A DNA stretch of 31,547 bases, from contig CBIHLN010000026.1 in assembly GCA_966210725.1 (NCBI GenBank), positions 1 through 31,547 on the forward strand, read 5' to 3'. The first letter of the stretch is position 1. Each line of letters starts with the position of its first letter. Below, in pieces: positions 24,103 to 31,271 of this stretch. A program made the translations under genes and the position numbers. This DNA comes from Lysobacter_C sp966210725 (GTDB taxonomy: Bacteria > Pseudomonadota > Gammaproteobacteria > Xanthomonadales > Xanthomonadaceae). The notes below the pieces were generated by a model. That model had not been told where the DNA came from. It ran no database searches and saw nothing but the letters and a program-made list of their open reading frames with translations.

Positions 24103-24108
24103 ATTTTA
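24103..24108 (-). promoter_or_regulatory. Candidate -10 box of acnD-prpF
   Basis: Minus-strand TAAAAT, an AT-rich spot in the 255-bp GC-rich gap between acnD and queD, 118 nt before the acnD ATG. No -35 is obvious, and I saw no convincing PrpR-type operator. The remainder of the gap holds nothing else I can support apart from the queD -10 candidate. Confidence 0.35.
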
Positions 24109-24186
24109 ACGTCGATGCCGGGCCGCTGCCGCCGGTGTCAAAGGCGGCGTTGGGTCGGCGTTGCCTGCGCGCCGCCGCCGGGGCGC

Positions 24187-24192
24187 TATCCT
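24187..24192 (+). promoter_or_regulatory. Candidate -10 box of queD
   Basis: TATCCT lies 48 nt before the queD ATG and resembles the other TAnnnT boxes of this window. No preQ1-type aptamer or clear -35 was recognised upstream. Confidence 0.3.
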
Positions 24193-24240
24193 GTGCCGCC
24201 CCGCTGCCACTGCCGCGCCACCTGCGCCGGCCATTCCCGC

Positions 24241-24597
24241 ATGGATATCTTCAAGGTCTTCACCCTCGAGGCCGCCCACCGGCTGCCCAACGTCCCCGAG
24301 GGGCACAAGTGCGCGCGCCTGCACGGCCACTCCTTCCGGGTCGAACTGCATGTCTCGGGCGAACCCGGCGAGCACACCGGCTGGGTGATGGACTTCGCCG
24401 ACATCAAGGCCGCCTTCAAACCCCTCTACGACCGGCTCGACCACCATTACCTCAACGACATCGAGGGGCTGGACAACCCGACCAGCGAGCGTCTGGCCGT
24501 GTGGATCTGGGACCACCTGAAGCCGGCCCTGCCGCAGCTGTCGGAGGTCGTCGTCCACGAGACCTGCACCTCCGGGTGCCGCTACCGGGGGGCCTGA
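24241..24597 (+). CDS. queD: 6-carboxy-5,6,7,8-tetrahydropterin synthase
   Basis: Cytosolic zinc enzyme of the 6-pyruvoyl-tetrahydropterin synthase family, making the 6-carboxy-tetrahydropterin precursor of preQ0/queuosine from dihydroneopterin triphosphate. It has 118 residues, the normal length. The zinc ligands H13 (EAAHRLP), H28 and H30 (LHGHSF) and the catalytic cysteine C24 (GHKCARLHGH) are all visible. LDHHYLND (about 76-83), NPTSERLAVWIW and the VHETCTSGCRY end complete the pattern. That end, with cysteines, matches QueD rather than eukaryotic PTPS. It is read divergently from acnD, and no other queuosine gene is adjacent. The phasin follows with its own promoter. Confidence 0.95.
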   Translation: MDIFKVFTLEAAHRLPNVPEGHKCARLHGHSFRVELHVSGEPGEHTGWVMDFADIKAAFKPLYDRLDHHYLNDIEGLDNPTSERLAVWIWDHLKPALPQLSEVVVHETCTSGCRYRGA

Positions 24598-24637
24598 GGG
24601 GCAGCGGGGACTACTGCCTGAACGCCACCCGGCCGCG

Positions 24638-24681
24638 TTGTTGCATTGCAACAAAACCTGCACTATGCTGCACCGCACAAA
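24638..24681 (+). promoter_or_regulatory. Phasin promoter with perfect palindromic operator and second half-copy
   Basis: TTGTTGCATTGCAACAA (24638-24654) is a perfect 8-1-8 palindrome. A -35-like TTGCAT (24641-24646) lies inside it, and 17 nt further comes a -10-like TATGCT (24664-24669), so a bound repressor would block the promoter. A degenerate copy, ATGCTGCACCGCACAAA (24665-24681), is centred 27 bp downstream, overlapping the -10. TGCA-rich dyads at phasin promoters are typical binding sites of PhaR-type polyhydroxyalkanoate sensors. That this one binds PhaR is inference from context. Confidence 0.65.
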
Positions 24682-24719
24682 CCGGCAGAACCGTCGGTGA
24701 CCCTGAGCAGGAGACCGCC

Positions 24720-25130
24720 ATGTACCCGCAGTTCAATGAGCAGTTCGCCACCGCGGCGCGTCAGTTCGCGGACACCGCCGCACAGATCAACCGCCTGACC
24801 CTCGAGAACGCCCAGGCCGTCCTCGGCCTGCAGCTGTCGGCCATCGAAGACCGCGCCGAAGCCACCTTCGCGTTCTGGAACGAGGCCGCCCAGGTCCGTG
24901 ACCTCGACGGCATGAAGGCCATCGCCCCCAAGGGCGTGCAGATCGCCCGCGAGAACGTCGAGCGCGCCGTCAGCACCGGTCAGGAGGCCTTCGGCCGCAC
25001 CCTGAAGACCAACGAAGCCATTGCCGACATCGCCAAGTCGCAGATTGAAGCGACCGCGAAGGCCACCCGCGAGAACGTCGAAGCCAACGTCGAGAAGGCC
25101 ACCAAGGCCGCCGGCAAGGCCGCGAAGTAA
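24720..25130 (+). CDS. Phasin family protein (polyhydroxyalkanoate granule-associated)
   Basis: 136-residue, almost wholly helical protein with phasin-type heptads: MYPQFNEQFATAARQFADTA, NRLTLENAQAVLGLQL, then WNEAAQVRDLDGMKAI and VERAVSTGQEAF. The C-terminus is rich in Lys and Ala (KATKAAGKAAK), like PhaP/PhaF-type DNA- or granule-binding tails. Phasins coat polyhydroxyalkanoate granules and control their size. The ATG at 24720 has a strong GCAGGAG ribosome-binding site 6 nt upstream; the open frame before it is non-coding. A palindromic operator precedes the gene and a clear terminator follows, so it is a single-gene unit. No phaC or phaR is in the window. Confidence 0.88.
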   Translation: MYPQFNEQFATAARQFADTAAQINRLTLENAQAVLGLQLSAIEDRAEATFAFWNEAAQVRDLDGMKAIAPKGVQIARENVERAVSTGQEAFGRTLKTNEAIADIAKSQIEATAKATRENVEANVEKATKAAGKAAK

Positions 25131-25174
25131 GGCTCGCAGCACCGTCTCTCTCCCGGTCGGTTCCCGACCACACG

Positions 25175-25206
25175 AAACCCGGCAGCCTCGGCTGCCGGGT
25201 TTTTTG
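25175..25206 (+). terminator. Rho-independent terminator of the phasin gene
   Basis: CCCGGCAGCC-TC-GGCTGCCGGG (25178-25199) forms a 10-bp GC stem, lengthened by flanking A/T pairs and followed by a run of six T (25200-25205). It lies 45 nt after the phasin stop, an excellent intrinsic terminator in the plus direction. Confidence 0.92.
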
Positions 25207-25353
25207 TTGGGCGGTGTTTCGTGACGGACTCCGGGGAGCCGCCCCCCGTCGTTGGACGGCCCGGTCAAGCCCGCTTGCATGGCCGGACGCCGGATGACGA
25301 AACGCGCGGCGGCGCGCCGAAAATTACCGGCAAGCGTGGTGCGTCCCCGCGCG

Positions 25354-25377
25354 GTGCGCTGCGCTTACCCGGGCTGC
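25354..25377. repeat. Solo arm of the CCCGGGTAAGC-type repeat
   Basis: GTGCGCTGCGCTTACCCGGG and four further bases match one arm of the inverted repeat at 1627-1702, here without a partner arm. It lies in the 306-bp gap between the phasin and RND genes. Apart from this arm and the two terminators, the gap shows no feature I can support. Confidence 0.6.
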
Positions 25378-25412
25378 AAAAGAGAACGGCGCCGGTGTGA
25401 CCCGGCGCCGTT
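25378..25412 (-). terminator. Rho-independent terminator of the RND efflux operon
   Basis: AACGGCGCCGG (25385-25395) and CCGGCGCCGTT (25402-25412) form a perfect 11-bp stem with a 6-nt loop. Read on the minus strand it is followed by CTCTTTTG (plus strand 25378-25384 gives the T-rich tail). It starts 24 nt beyond the permease stop and ends that transcript, convergent with the phasin terminator. Confidence 0.75.
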
Positions 25413-25436
25413 CGATGTCGCGCACGGAAGGGGCGA

Positions 25437-28400
25437 TCAGCCCGCGGCCTGTGCTTCCATCCGGTGCTGCTCGGCGGCCGCCTTCTGGTGGTTGCGGCCG
25501 ATCAGCAGGTACACCACCGGCACCACGAACAGGGTGAACACGGTGCCGATGGACATGCCGCCCACGATCACCATGCCGATCTGGTTGCGCGCCTCCGCGC
25601 CCGCGCCCGAGGCGATGGCCAGCGGGAGCGAACCCAGCACCATCGCGCCGGTGGTCATCAGGATCGGGCGCAGGCGCAGCGCGGCGGCGTCGACCACGGC
25701 CTCGAACTTGCTCTTGCCCTGCTCCTGCAGCTGGTTGGCGAACTCCACGATCAGGATGCCGTGCTTGGCGATCAGGCCGATCAGCGTGACCATGCCGATC
25801 TGGCTGTAGATGTTCCAGCTGCCGTGCCCGCTGAGCTTGAGCAGCAGGAACGCGCCGAACGCCGCCAGCGGCACCGCCAGCAGGATCACGAACGGGTCGA
25901 CCCAGCTTTCGAACTGCGCGGCCAGCACCAGGAAGATGAAGACCACCGCCAGCGCCAGGATCATGCCGAAATCGCTGGACGACTCGCGGAACTCGCGGCT
26001 CTGGCCCGACAGGTCGTACTGGGCGTCCGGGGCGACTTCCGCGAGCGCCCCTTCCATCCAGTCCAGCGCCTCGCCCATCGAGTAACCCGGCGCCAGGCCG
26101 GCGCTGATCGTGGCCGCGCGCAGCTTGTTGAAGTGGTTGAGCTCCTTGGCCGCGACCGTCTCCTCGGTCGTCACCAGGTTGGACAGCTGCACCATCTGGC
26201 CGTCGCCGCCGCGCACGAAGATGTTGGACAGGTCGCCCGGCGTGCGGCGGTCGGCATCCTCGACCTGCACCAGCACGTCGTACTGCTCCGAGCCGCGCTT
26301 GAAGCGGGTCACGTTGCGCCCGCCCAGCAGCGTTTCCAGCGTGCGGCCGACCGTGGCCACGTCGGTGCCGACGTCGGCCACCTTCTCGCGGTCCACTTCC
26401 AGCTTGAGCTGGGGCTTGTCGAGCTTGAGGTCCGAGTCCGGGTTGGTGAGCTGCGGGTTTTCGCGCATCTTGGTCATCAGCGCCTGCACGGTTTCGCCCA
26501 GCTCCTCCCAGGTGCCGGTGGACTGCACGACGAAATTGACTGGCTGGCCGAAGCCGTCCTGGCCCAACGGCGGCGGCAGCGTCGGGAACGCCATGATCCC
26601 GGGGATGCCCATGAACTGCGGGAACAGCTGGCCCTGGACGTCGGCCGTGGACACGTCGCGCTCCTCCCAGTCCTGCAGCATCACGAAGCCGATGGTGTTG
26701 GTGACCGCCGGGAAGCCGACGATCTGGAAGTACTGCTTGACCTGCGGGATGCCGGCGAACGCGGCCTCCATCTGCTTGGCATAGGTGTCGGTGTACTCGG
26801 GCGTCGCGCCCTCGGGCGCCATGCCGAAGCCGATGATGAAGCCCTGGTCCTCCTGCGGCGCCAGCTCGTTGGGCAGCGACGTCCACAGCGCACCCGCGCC
26901 GATCGCGATCACCAGGCCGACGGCCACCACCGCCCACTTCATCCGCAGCGCCAGTTCGATCAGGCGGCGGTAACCACGATCCATCGCGCCCAGCACCCGC
27001 TCGCCCGCCAGGTAGAAGCGGCCGTGCTTCGTCTCGTGCTTGAGCAGCTTGGACGACATCATCGGCGACAGGGTCAGGGCGGTGAAGCCCGACACGATCA
27101 CCGCGCCCGCCAGCGTCATGGCGAACTCCACGAACAGCTTGCCGGTGCGGCCGGTGGAGAACGCCAGCGGCACGTAGACCGCGGCCAGCGTCAGGGTCAT
27201 CGCGATGATCGCGAAACCGATTTCCTTGCTGCCCTTGAGCGCGGCCTGGAACGGCGGCATGCCCTCCTCGATGTGCCGGTAGATGTTCTCCAGCATCACG
27301 ATGGCGTCATCCACCACCAGGCCGATCGCCAGCACCATCGCCAGCAGGGTCAGGGTGTTGATGGTGAAGCCGAAGGCGTACATCAGCGCGAACGCGCCGA
27401 TCAGCGAGATCGGGATCGTCACCAGCGGGATCAGCGTCGCGCGCCAGCTGCGCAGGAACAGGAAGATCACCACGATGACGAGGATCACCGCCTCGGCGAC
27501 GGTCTTGTAGACCTCGTCGATGGACTTCTCGATGAAGATGGTCGAGTCGAACGCGACCTCGATCTTCATGCCGTCCGGCAGGGTGCGCTGGATCTGCGGC
27601 AGCATCTCCTGCAGCGCGGCGGAGATGTCCAGCGGGTTGGCGACGGCCTGCTTGACCACCGCCAGCGGCACCGCGTTGACGCCGTTGAAACGGGCGCGGA
27701 AACGCTCCTCCTGCGAGCCCAGCTCGACCCGCGCGACGTCGCGCAGCCGCACCAGGGTGCCGTCGACGTTGCCCAGGATCACCGCGCCGAATTCCTCCGG
27801 CGTCTGCAGGTCGGTTTCCGACAGCACCGTGAACTCGCGTGCGTTGCCCTCCACGCGGCCCGCGGGGATCTCGACGTTCTGCGCGCGCAACGCCGCTTCC
27901 ACGTCCGCCGGGGTCAGCCCGTAGCCCGCCAGCCGCTGCGGCTGCAGCCACACGCGCATCGCGTACGTGCTGGAGAACACCTGCGCCTGCGCCACGCCCG
28001 GAATGGTCTGGATGCGGTCCTTCACCAGGCGCTCGGCGGTGTCGGCAATCTCCACGCGCGAGTGGCGGTCGGACGAGAACGCCAGGTAGATGATCGGCTG
28101 CTGGTCGGCTTCCTGCTTCTGGATGATCGGCTCGTCGACTTCGTCGGGCAGGAACCCGCGCGCCTGGCCGACGCGGTCGCGCACGTCCGAGGCCGCGCCG
28201 TCGGGGTCGCGGTCCAACTGGAAGCGGATCGTCACCTGGCTGGACTGCTCGCGGCTGACGGACTGCATGTATTCGATGCCTTCCACGCCCGACAGCGCAT
28301 CCTCGATGGGCTGCGTGACCTGCGACTCGATCACCTGCGCGCTGGCGCCCGGGTAGCTCGTGTTGACCGTCACCACCGGGGTGTCGACGTTGGGGATCTG

Positions 28401-28505
28401 CCGGACCGACAGGCGGTCGTAGGCGATCAGGCCGACGAGCAGCACCACCAGGTTGATGACGGTGGCGAAGACCGGGCGGCGGATGGAGATGTCGGACAGG
28501 ACCAT
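25437..28505 (-). CDS. RND multidrug efflux permease (HAE1/AcrB-type)
   Basis: Inner-membrane proton-drug antiporter, 1022 residues, full length for the family. It starts MVLSDISIRRPVFATVINLVV, with the first membrane helix at about 10-30, the porter domain, helices 2-6 from about 330, a second porter half, and helices 8-12 at the end. The proton-relay residues are present: D399-D400 in GLVVDDAIVMLENIYRH and K914 in LIAKHGILIVEF. Paired with the adaptor upstream it would form a tripartite pump, but no outer-membrane channel gene lies in the window, so a TolC/OprM-like protein must come from elsewhere. A 198-bp spacer full of repeats separates it from the adaptor. Substrates cannot be read from sequence. 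Confidence 0.95.
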   Translation of the reverse strand: MVLSDISIRRPVFATVINLVVLLVGLIAYDRLSVRQIPNVDTPVVTVNTSYPGASAQVIESQVTQPIEDALSGVEGIEYMQSVSREQSSQVTIRFQLDRDPDGAASDVRDRVGQARGFLPDEVDEPIIQKQEADQQPIIYLAFSSDRHSRVEIADTAERLVKDRIQTIPGVAQAQVFSSTYAMRVWLQPQRLAGYGLTPADVEAALRAQNVEIPAGRVEGNAREFTVLSETDLQTPEEFGAVILGNVDGTLVRLRDVARVELGSQEERFRARFNGVNAVPLAVVKQAVANPLDISAALQEMLPQIQRTLPDGMKIEVAFDSTIFIEKSIDEVYKTVAEAVILVIVVIFLFLRSWRATLIPLVTIPISLIGAFALMYAFGFTINTLTLLAMVLAIGLVVDDAIVMLENIYRHIEEGMPPFQAALKGSKEIGFAIIAMTLTLAAVYVPLAFSTGRTGKLFVEFAMTLAGAVIVSGFTALTLSPMMSSKLLKHETKHGRFYLAGERVLGAMDRGYRRLIELALRMKWAVVAVGLVIAIGAGALWTSLPNELAPQEDQGFIIGFGMAPEGATPEYTDTYAKQMEAAFAGIPQVKQYFQIVGFPAVTNTIGFVMLQDWEERDVSTADVQGQLFPQFMGIPGIMAFPTLPPPLGQDGFGQPVNFVVQSTGTWEELGETVQALMTKMRENPQLTNPDSDLKLDKPQLKLEVDREKVADVGTDVATVGRTLETLLGGRNVTRFKRGSEQYDVLVQVEDADRRTPGDLSNIFVRGGDGQMVQLSNLVTTEETVAAKELNHFNKLRAATISAGLAPGYSMGEALDWMEGALAEVAPDAQYDLSGQSREFRESSSDFGMILALAVVFIFLVLAAQFESWVDPFVILLAVPLAAFGAFLLLKLSGHGSWNIYSQIGMVTLIGLIAKHGILIVEFANQLQEQGKSKFEAVVDAAALRLRPILMTTGAMVLGSLPLAIASGAGAEARNQIGMVIVGGMSIGTVFTLFVVPVVYLLIGRNHQKAAAEQHRMEAQAAG

Positions 28506-28531
28506 GGGGGGCCTCGTTTACGTGTCTGTTG

Positions 28532-28580
28532 CTCGAGTCCTTCTCCCACTGGGAAAAGGTGCCCGGAGGGCGGATGGGGC
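28532..28580. repeat. Intergenic hairpin repeat between RND adaptor and permease
   Basis: CCTTCTCCCACTGGGAAAAGG (28539-28559, near-perfect dyad) is followed by GCCCGGAGGGCGGATGGGG. Read on the minus strand it resembles a CATCCGCCC-GGGC-ACCTTCTCCC repeat often seen between genes in Xanthomonads and some other high-GC proteobacteria (recognised from memory). It lies 27 nt upstream of the permease start on the adaptor-permease transcript. Confidence 0.55.
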
Positions 28581-28669
28581 TCGGCGGAGCGGTGCGATCG
28601 AATGCCCCGAATCCGTCGTCAGCGTCGGAAGCTCACATTCCGTGATGTACGCGCACTGCTACGCCGAAC

Positions 28670-28705
28670 CCTCACCCCGACCCGCTCCCGCCGGGAGCGG
28701 GTTTT
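28670..28705. repeat. GC hairpin directly after the adaptor stop codon
   Basis: CCCGCTCCC-GCC-GGGAGCGGG (28681-28701) is a perfect 9-bp stem, preceded by CCCTCACCCCGA (28669-28680), a common companion of such repeats. On the minus strand it starts 2 nt after the adaptor's TAA and is not followed by Ts, so it is unlikely to terminate the operon. It could protect or attenuate the message. In the plus direction it is followed by TTTT and could stop antisense transcription. Confidence 0.6.
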
Positions 28706-29897
28706 ACTGCGGGTCGGCGGACGCGTCGGCCGGCGCTTCAGCCGGGGCGGCCTCGGACGCCGCCGCCGGGGCAGCGCCCGCCGGCGCCTGCGCACCGGCG
28801 TCCTGCCCACCCTGGACGGCTGCCGCGGCACCGCCCGGCGGCACCGACACCACCGGCATGCCGTCCTGCATCATCGGCTTGGCCTGCCCCGCGGTGATCA
28901 CCACGTCACCGGCCTTCAGCCCGTCCACGACCTGGAAGAACCCGGGCACGCGCGTGCCGGTCGTGATCGGCGTGCGCTTGGCCTTGCCGTCGACCACGGT
29001 GTAGACGTAACGCGTCTGGCCGTCCTGCATCAGCGCCTGCTCGGGGACCATCAGCGCGGTGCCGCCGTCGCCGGTCTGCAGCTGCAGGCGGGCGAACTGG
29101 CCTGGACGCAGGCGGCCGTCGGGGTTGGGGACGCGCGCGCGAAGTCGGGCACTGCGGCTGTTGGCGTCCACCACCGGGTCGATGGCGACCACCTCGCCGC
29201 CGAACGTGTCCTCGGGGAAGGCATCCACCGTCAGGCGGATCTTCTGACCCTGGCCCAGCTGCGACAGCGCGGTTTCGGGCACCGAGAAGTCGACCTCGAT
29301 CGGATCCAGCCGCACCAGCGTGACCAGGTCCTGGCCGACATTGACGAACTCGCCGACGCTGACTTCGCGAAGACCGACCTGGCCGGAGAACGGCGCGGTG
29401 AGGGTCATCTTTTCCAGCGCGGCCTGCGCCGAGGCCACCCGCGCGCGGTCCACCGCGAGGGCGGCACGCGTGTTGTCGGCATCCGATCGCGCGATCAACT
29501 GGTCCTTGGCGAGCTCCTCGGCGCGCGCGTTGGCGCGGCGGCTGTTGTCGAGGTTGGCGGCGGCCTCGTTGTAGCTGGCGCGGGCCAGGCTGGCGTCGAG
29601 GCTGAAGAGCGGCTGCCCGGCGCGGACGGTACCGCCCTCGGTGAAGTGGATGCGCTTCACCCGCCCGGCGACTTCCGGCCGCACGATCACCGACTCGTCG
29701 GCCCGCAGGCTGCCCACCGTGTCCAGCCCGGACTGCAGCGGCCGCGGCTCGATCGTGACCGTCTCCACCGGCAGTTGCATGCCGCCCGGCGGCCCGCCGG
29801 CGGCGCCCTCGGCGCCCGCGGCTTCATCGCCGCCGCAGCCGGCCAGCCCGATCAGGGCAACCAGCAGGATTCCGGAAAACAGTGCAGTGCGGCGCAT
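28704..29897 (-). CDS. RND efflux periplasmic adaptor lipoprotein (membrane fusion protein)
   Basis: 397 residues. The N-terminus is a lipoprotein signal (RRTALFSGILLVALIGLAGC) with lipobox LAGC, C21 being the lipidated residue. Then a Gly/Ala-rich linker, a first beta/lipoyl half (EVAGRVKRIHFTEGGTVRAG, about 74-93), an alpha-helical hairpin (about 98-158), a second lipoyl half (LTAPFSGQVGLREVSVGEFV, about 165-184) and beta-barrel and membrane-proximal domains (LRPGQFARLQL about 268). The last 45 residues are a low-complexity Ala/Pro/Gln/Asp tail, unusual in length. It bridges the RND permease encoded next in the operon to an outer-membrane channel. The gene is 5' of the permease, the usual order. 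Confidence 0.94.
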   Translation of the reverse strand: MRRTALFSGILLVALIGLAGCGGDEAAGAEGAAGGPPGGMQLPVETVTIEPRPLQSGLDTVGSLRADESVIVRPEVAGRVKRIHFTEGGTVRAGQPLFSLDASLARASYNEAAANLDNSRRANARAEELAKDQLIARSDADNTRAALAVDRARVASAQAALEKMTLTAPFSGQVGLREVSVGEFVNVGQDLVTLVRLDPIEVDFSVPETALSQLGQGQKIRLTVDAFPEDTFGGEVVAIDPVVDANSRSARLRARVPNPDGRLRPGQFARLQLQTGDGGTALMVPEQALMQDGQTRYVYTVVDGKAKRTPITTGTRVPGFFQVVDGLKAGDVVITAGQAKPMMQDGMPVVSVPPGGAAAAVQGGQDAGAQAPAGAAPAAASEAAPAEAPADASADPQ

Positions 29898-30038
29898 GCC
29901 GGGCCTCGTGGGGTCAATTCTGTACTCGTCAGTTTAGCGATGTCCCGGCGCGGTGTCCCCGTGCCGGAAGTCCGGGTCAGGGCACATGGCGCCGATCTGC
30001 ATGGAACGGTGCGTTGCGTGTCCGGTCTCCGGGTGGCT

Positions 30039-30722
30039 TCACACCGGAAACGTCAGATGGCGCGCCAATGCGGCCGGCTCGGGCCGGGCACGATGGGGCA
30101 TACAGCCCCAGCACGGTGCCGGCAGCCGCTGCTGGAGCAGGCCCAGCACCGCGTCATTCCGTTCCATGTCGGGGTCGACGGCATTGCCGATCCAGCCCAC
30201 CAGGCGCAACCCGTCGGCTTCGATCGCGCGCGCGGTCAATCGTGCGTGGCTCTGGCAGCCCAGCCGCAGGCCCACCACCAGCACCACCGGCAGGTCCAGC
30301 GCACGTGCCAGGTCGGCCTGGTCCAAGGCCGCCGACAACGGTGCCGCCCACCCGCCGACACCCTCGACCACGACCCGGTCGGCCCGCGCGGCCAGCCGGC
30401 CGAACGCGTCGCGGATCGGGTCGAGCTCGACCTGCACGCCCGCATCGGCGGCGGCGATCTCGGGCGCGAGCGGTGCGGGCAGCGCGTACGGGTTGATGTC
30501 CGCGTACGGCACGCCCGGCTCGCCGGCCGCCTGCAGCAGCATCGCATCCTCGTTGCGCCATCCGTCGGGTGTTTGGATACACCCGCTGGCGACCGGCTTC
30601 ATGCCGACCGCGCGCAGGCCGCGCGCGCGCATCGCGTGCAGCAGCGCGGCGCTGGCGACGGACTTGCCGATGCCGGTGTCGGTGCCGGTGACGAAGATGC
30701 CGTTGGACGCCTGACCGCGCAC
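30039..30722 (-). CDS. bioD: ATP-dependent dethiobiotin synthetase
   Basis: Penultimate step of biotin synthesis: ATP- and CO2-dependent ring closure of diaminopelargonic acid. It has 227 residues. The P-loop is GTDTGIGKS (residues 13-21; K20, with Ile and Ser where Val and Thr are commoner), then MKPVASG (about 41-47) and the VEGVGGWAAPL motif (about 118-128). The start is GTG at 30722, preceded by an AGGGGTGAT stretch that can serve as the ribosome-binding site; no in-frame ATG is better. It is not next to other bio genes here. It is divergent from the methionine sulfoxide reductase gene, 66 bp away. The product serves biotin-dependent enzymes such as the AccB/AccC complex at the other end of this window. 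Confidence 0.94.
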   Translation of the reverse strand: MRGQASNGIFVTGTDTGIGKSVASAALLHAMRARGLRAVGMKPVASGCIQTPDGWRNEDAMLLQAAGEPGVPYADINPYALPAPLAPEIAAADAGVQVELDPIRDAFGRLAARADRVVVEGVGGWAAPLSAALDQADLARALDLPVVLVVGLRLGCQSHARLTARAIEADGLRLVGWIGNAVDPDMERNDAVLGLLQQRLPAPCWGCMPHRARPEPAALARHLTFPV

Positions 30723-30776
30723 GCATCACCCCTGTAAAAACCCTGGAACCCGCCGATGGTACGGCAGCGCCGCTGC

Positions 30777-30782
30777 TACACT
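30777..30782 (+). promoter_or_regulatory. Candidate -10 box of the fRMsr gene
   Basis: TACACT lies 6 nt before the ATG at 30789, the same box and nearly the same distance as before the DUF3426 gene. Taken as a -10 it would give a leaderless message. No -35 or Shine-Dalgarno sequence is evident. Confidence 0.35.
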
Positions 30783-30788
30783 CGCGCC

Positions 30789-31271
30789 ATGTTTGCCGCC
30801 ACCCCCCTCACCGGCAACACGCCGGAGCAGTACGCCCAGCTGCTGGAGCAGGCCCGCGCGTTGATGCATGGCGAACGCGACCGCATCGCCAACGCCGCCA
30901 ACCTGTCCGCCCTGCTCTACCACGGCCTGCCCGATCTCAACTGGGCGGGTTTCTATTTCTTCGACGGCACCGAGCTGGTGGTCGGCCCCTTCCAGGGCCT
31001 GCCGGCGTGCGTGCGCATTCCGCTCGACAAGGGCGTGTGCGGCGCGGCCGCCCGCGAGCGCGTCACCCAGCGCGTCGACGACGTGCACGCCTTTCCAGGC
31101 CATATCGCCTGCGACGCGGCGTCGCGTTCGGAGATCGTCGTGCCGCTGGTGCACGGCGGTGAACTGGTCGGCGTGCTGGATATCGACAGCCCGCGGCCAG
31201 CCCGGTTCGACGAGGACGACCAGCGCGGCATGGAGGCGATCGCCGCGGCATTCGTGGAGGCACTGCGATGA
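30789..31271 (+). CDS. Free methionine-(R)-sulfoxide reductase, GAF-domain type
   Basis: 160-residue cytosolic enzyme that reduces free methionine-R-sulfoxide with thioredoxin, part of oxidative-damage repair. It is a single GAF domain with the family's three cysteines: C74 (LPACVRIP), C84 (KGVCGAAA) and C108 (HIACDAAS). NWAGFYFF (51-58), VGPFQG and the LDIDSP end (about 135-140) are also typical of the YebR/fRMsr group rather than of regulatory GAF domains. The ATG at 30789 is chosen because upstream codons do not resemble the family. The stop overlaps the next start (ATGA at 31268-31271), so the TfoX-domain gene is translationally coupled. Confidence 0.94.
   Translation: MFAATPLTGNTPEQYAQLLEQARALMHGERDRIANAANLSALLYHGLPDLNWAGFYFFDGTELVVGPFQGLPACVRIPLDKGVCGAAARERVTQRVDDVHAFPGHIACDAASRSEIVVPLVHGGELVGVLDIDSPRPARFDEDDQRGMEAIAAAFVEALR

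Noticed and set aside
24033..24719. Long N-terminal extension of the phasin frame through the queD region
   Set aside because: It is simply open frame overlapping queD and the phasin promoter; the ATG at 24720 has a strong ribosome-binding site and gives a standard phasin length.
28681..28705. Rho-independent terminator for the adaptor gene on the minus strand
   Set aside because: The T run lies on the plus-strand side of the stem; reading the minus strand, the stem is followed by TCGGGG. It is treated as a repeat hairpin instead.
29920..29936. TetR-type operator (CTGTACTCGTCAG) upstream of the RND adaptor
   Set aside because: Only the outer CTG/CAG bases are symmetric and the inner positions do not pair, so the dyad is too weak to claim; no regulator gene is adjacent.
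25464..30737. A 1757-codon open frame on the plus strand, antisense to the RND permease, adaptor and bioD
   Set aside because: It mirrors real genes. The product is rich in His, Arg, Asp, Gln and Val without domains, as expected for the complementary frame of high-GC genes that rarely use codons giving antisense stops. The minus-strand proteins have complete motifs.
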